A stretch of DNA of 34,398 nt from Pseudomonadota bacterium (GTDB taxonomy: Bacteria > Pseudomonadota > Gammaproteobacteria > Burkholderiales > Burkholderiaceae_C): contig JABBOE010000026.1 of the NCBI GenBank assembly GCA_019351955.1, positions 1 through 34,398 of the forward strand, written 5' to 3'. The position numbers and the translations under genes were made by a program. Positions 34,026-34,398 of this stretch are shown one piece after another. The number at the start of each line of letters is the position of its first letter. The first letter of the stretch is position 1. The notes beneath the pieces were generated by a model that saw nothing but the letters and a program-made list of their open reading frames with translations, had not been told where the DNA came from and made no database searches.

Positions 34026-34092
34026 GACGATGGCGGCTTACAACCTCACGCGACTGCGCTCCCTGGCCGCATTGCGTCCGCAGACGGCGTGA
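34018..34092 (+). mobile_element. Transposase C-terminal remnant (IS5/IS4-like DDE style)
   Basis: Plus-strand frame reads LTLTMAAYNLTRLRSLAALRPQTA*, resembling the C-terminus of DDE transposases (AAYNLxRLRxL); no upstream transposase body. Confidence 0.5.
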
Positions 34093-34398
34093 CGAGGGCG
34101 AAAACCATGGAAATCGCCATCCCGATCGCCCACAAGGATCCGATCCGGCTCGGAATTGGGGAGCCTGCACGAAAACCGAGCACTCGTTGAGCATCGCCAT
34201 GCGATTCCAGCGGTGGGAATTCGTCCGTTCGTCAGGTACTTCAACGGCCTGCTATAGCCGAAGAGGCTAAAAGCGCGCATCCGTAACGCAAGCCACGCTG
34301 CGCTCCTGGAAAGTAAAGGAATAGACGGAAACCGTCAAAGGAGAGTCTTGTCCAACGAGGTATGAGCCTGGGGACGGGGCCACGATTCCAACGAGATG

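Noticed and set aside
34300-34398. Possible group II intron or other structured element at the right edge
   Set aside because: No intron 5' motif (GTGCG) or domain V seen; sequence ends before anything can be concluded.

Overview
The window looks like a Burkholderiales-type (beta-proteobacterial) chromosome segment in two parts. Positions 1-19,875 are an ordinary core region: nrdB/nrdA, ampD, a PilR/PilS-like two-component pair, a PP0621-like small protein, a CcsA/HemX-like cytochrome c assembly protein, ffh, a lytic transglycosylase, proS, rppH, a CNP1-like protein, proB, obgE, rpmA, rplU, ispB and tRNA-Pro(CGG). From about 19,876 to the right edge the segment is a mosaic accessory region. 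A tyrosine recombinase sits directly downstream of tRNA-Pro, followed by an excisionase-like HTH ORF. Next comes a visibly more GC-rich metabolic cluster. Its minus-strand arm is BKACE (DUF849), bioB and an SDR. Its divergent plus-strand arm is a stand-alone biotin carboxyl carrier protein, a biotin carboxylase, an HMGL/OadA-type carboxyltransferase, an MFS transporter, an interrupted amidase and a TauE/SafE permease, with a convergent IclR-family regulator. The right edge carries a frameshifted cupredoxin gene, an orphan C-terminal gene fragment and a transposase C-terminal remnant. The most interesting object is the biotin carboxylase + BKACE + SDR + bioB cluster. I propose, as inference only, that it converts a ketone or secondary alcohol to an acyl-CoA through a beta-keto acid. 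The divergent promoter contains two GAAAT-N5-ATTTC palindromes that resemble IclR-type operators. No homology search was run; all family calls come from reading the translations.
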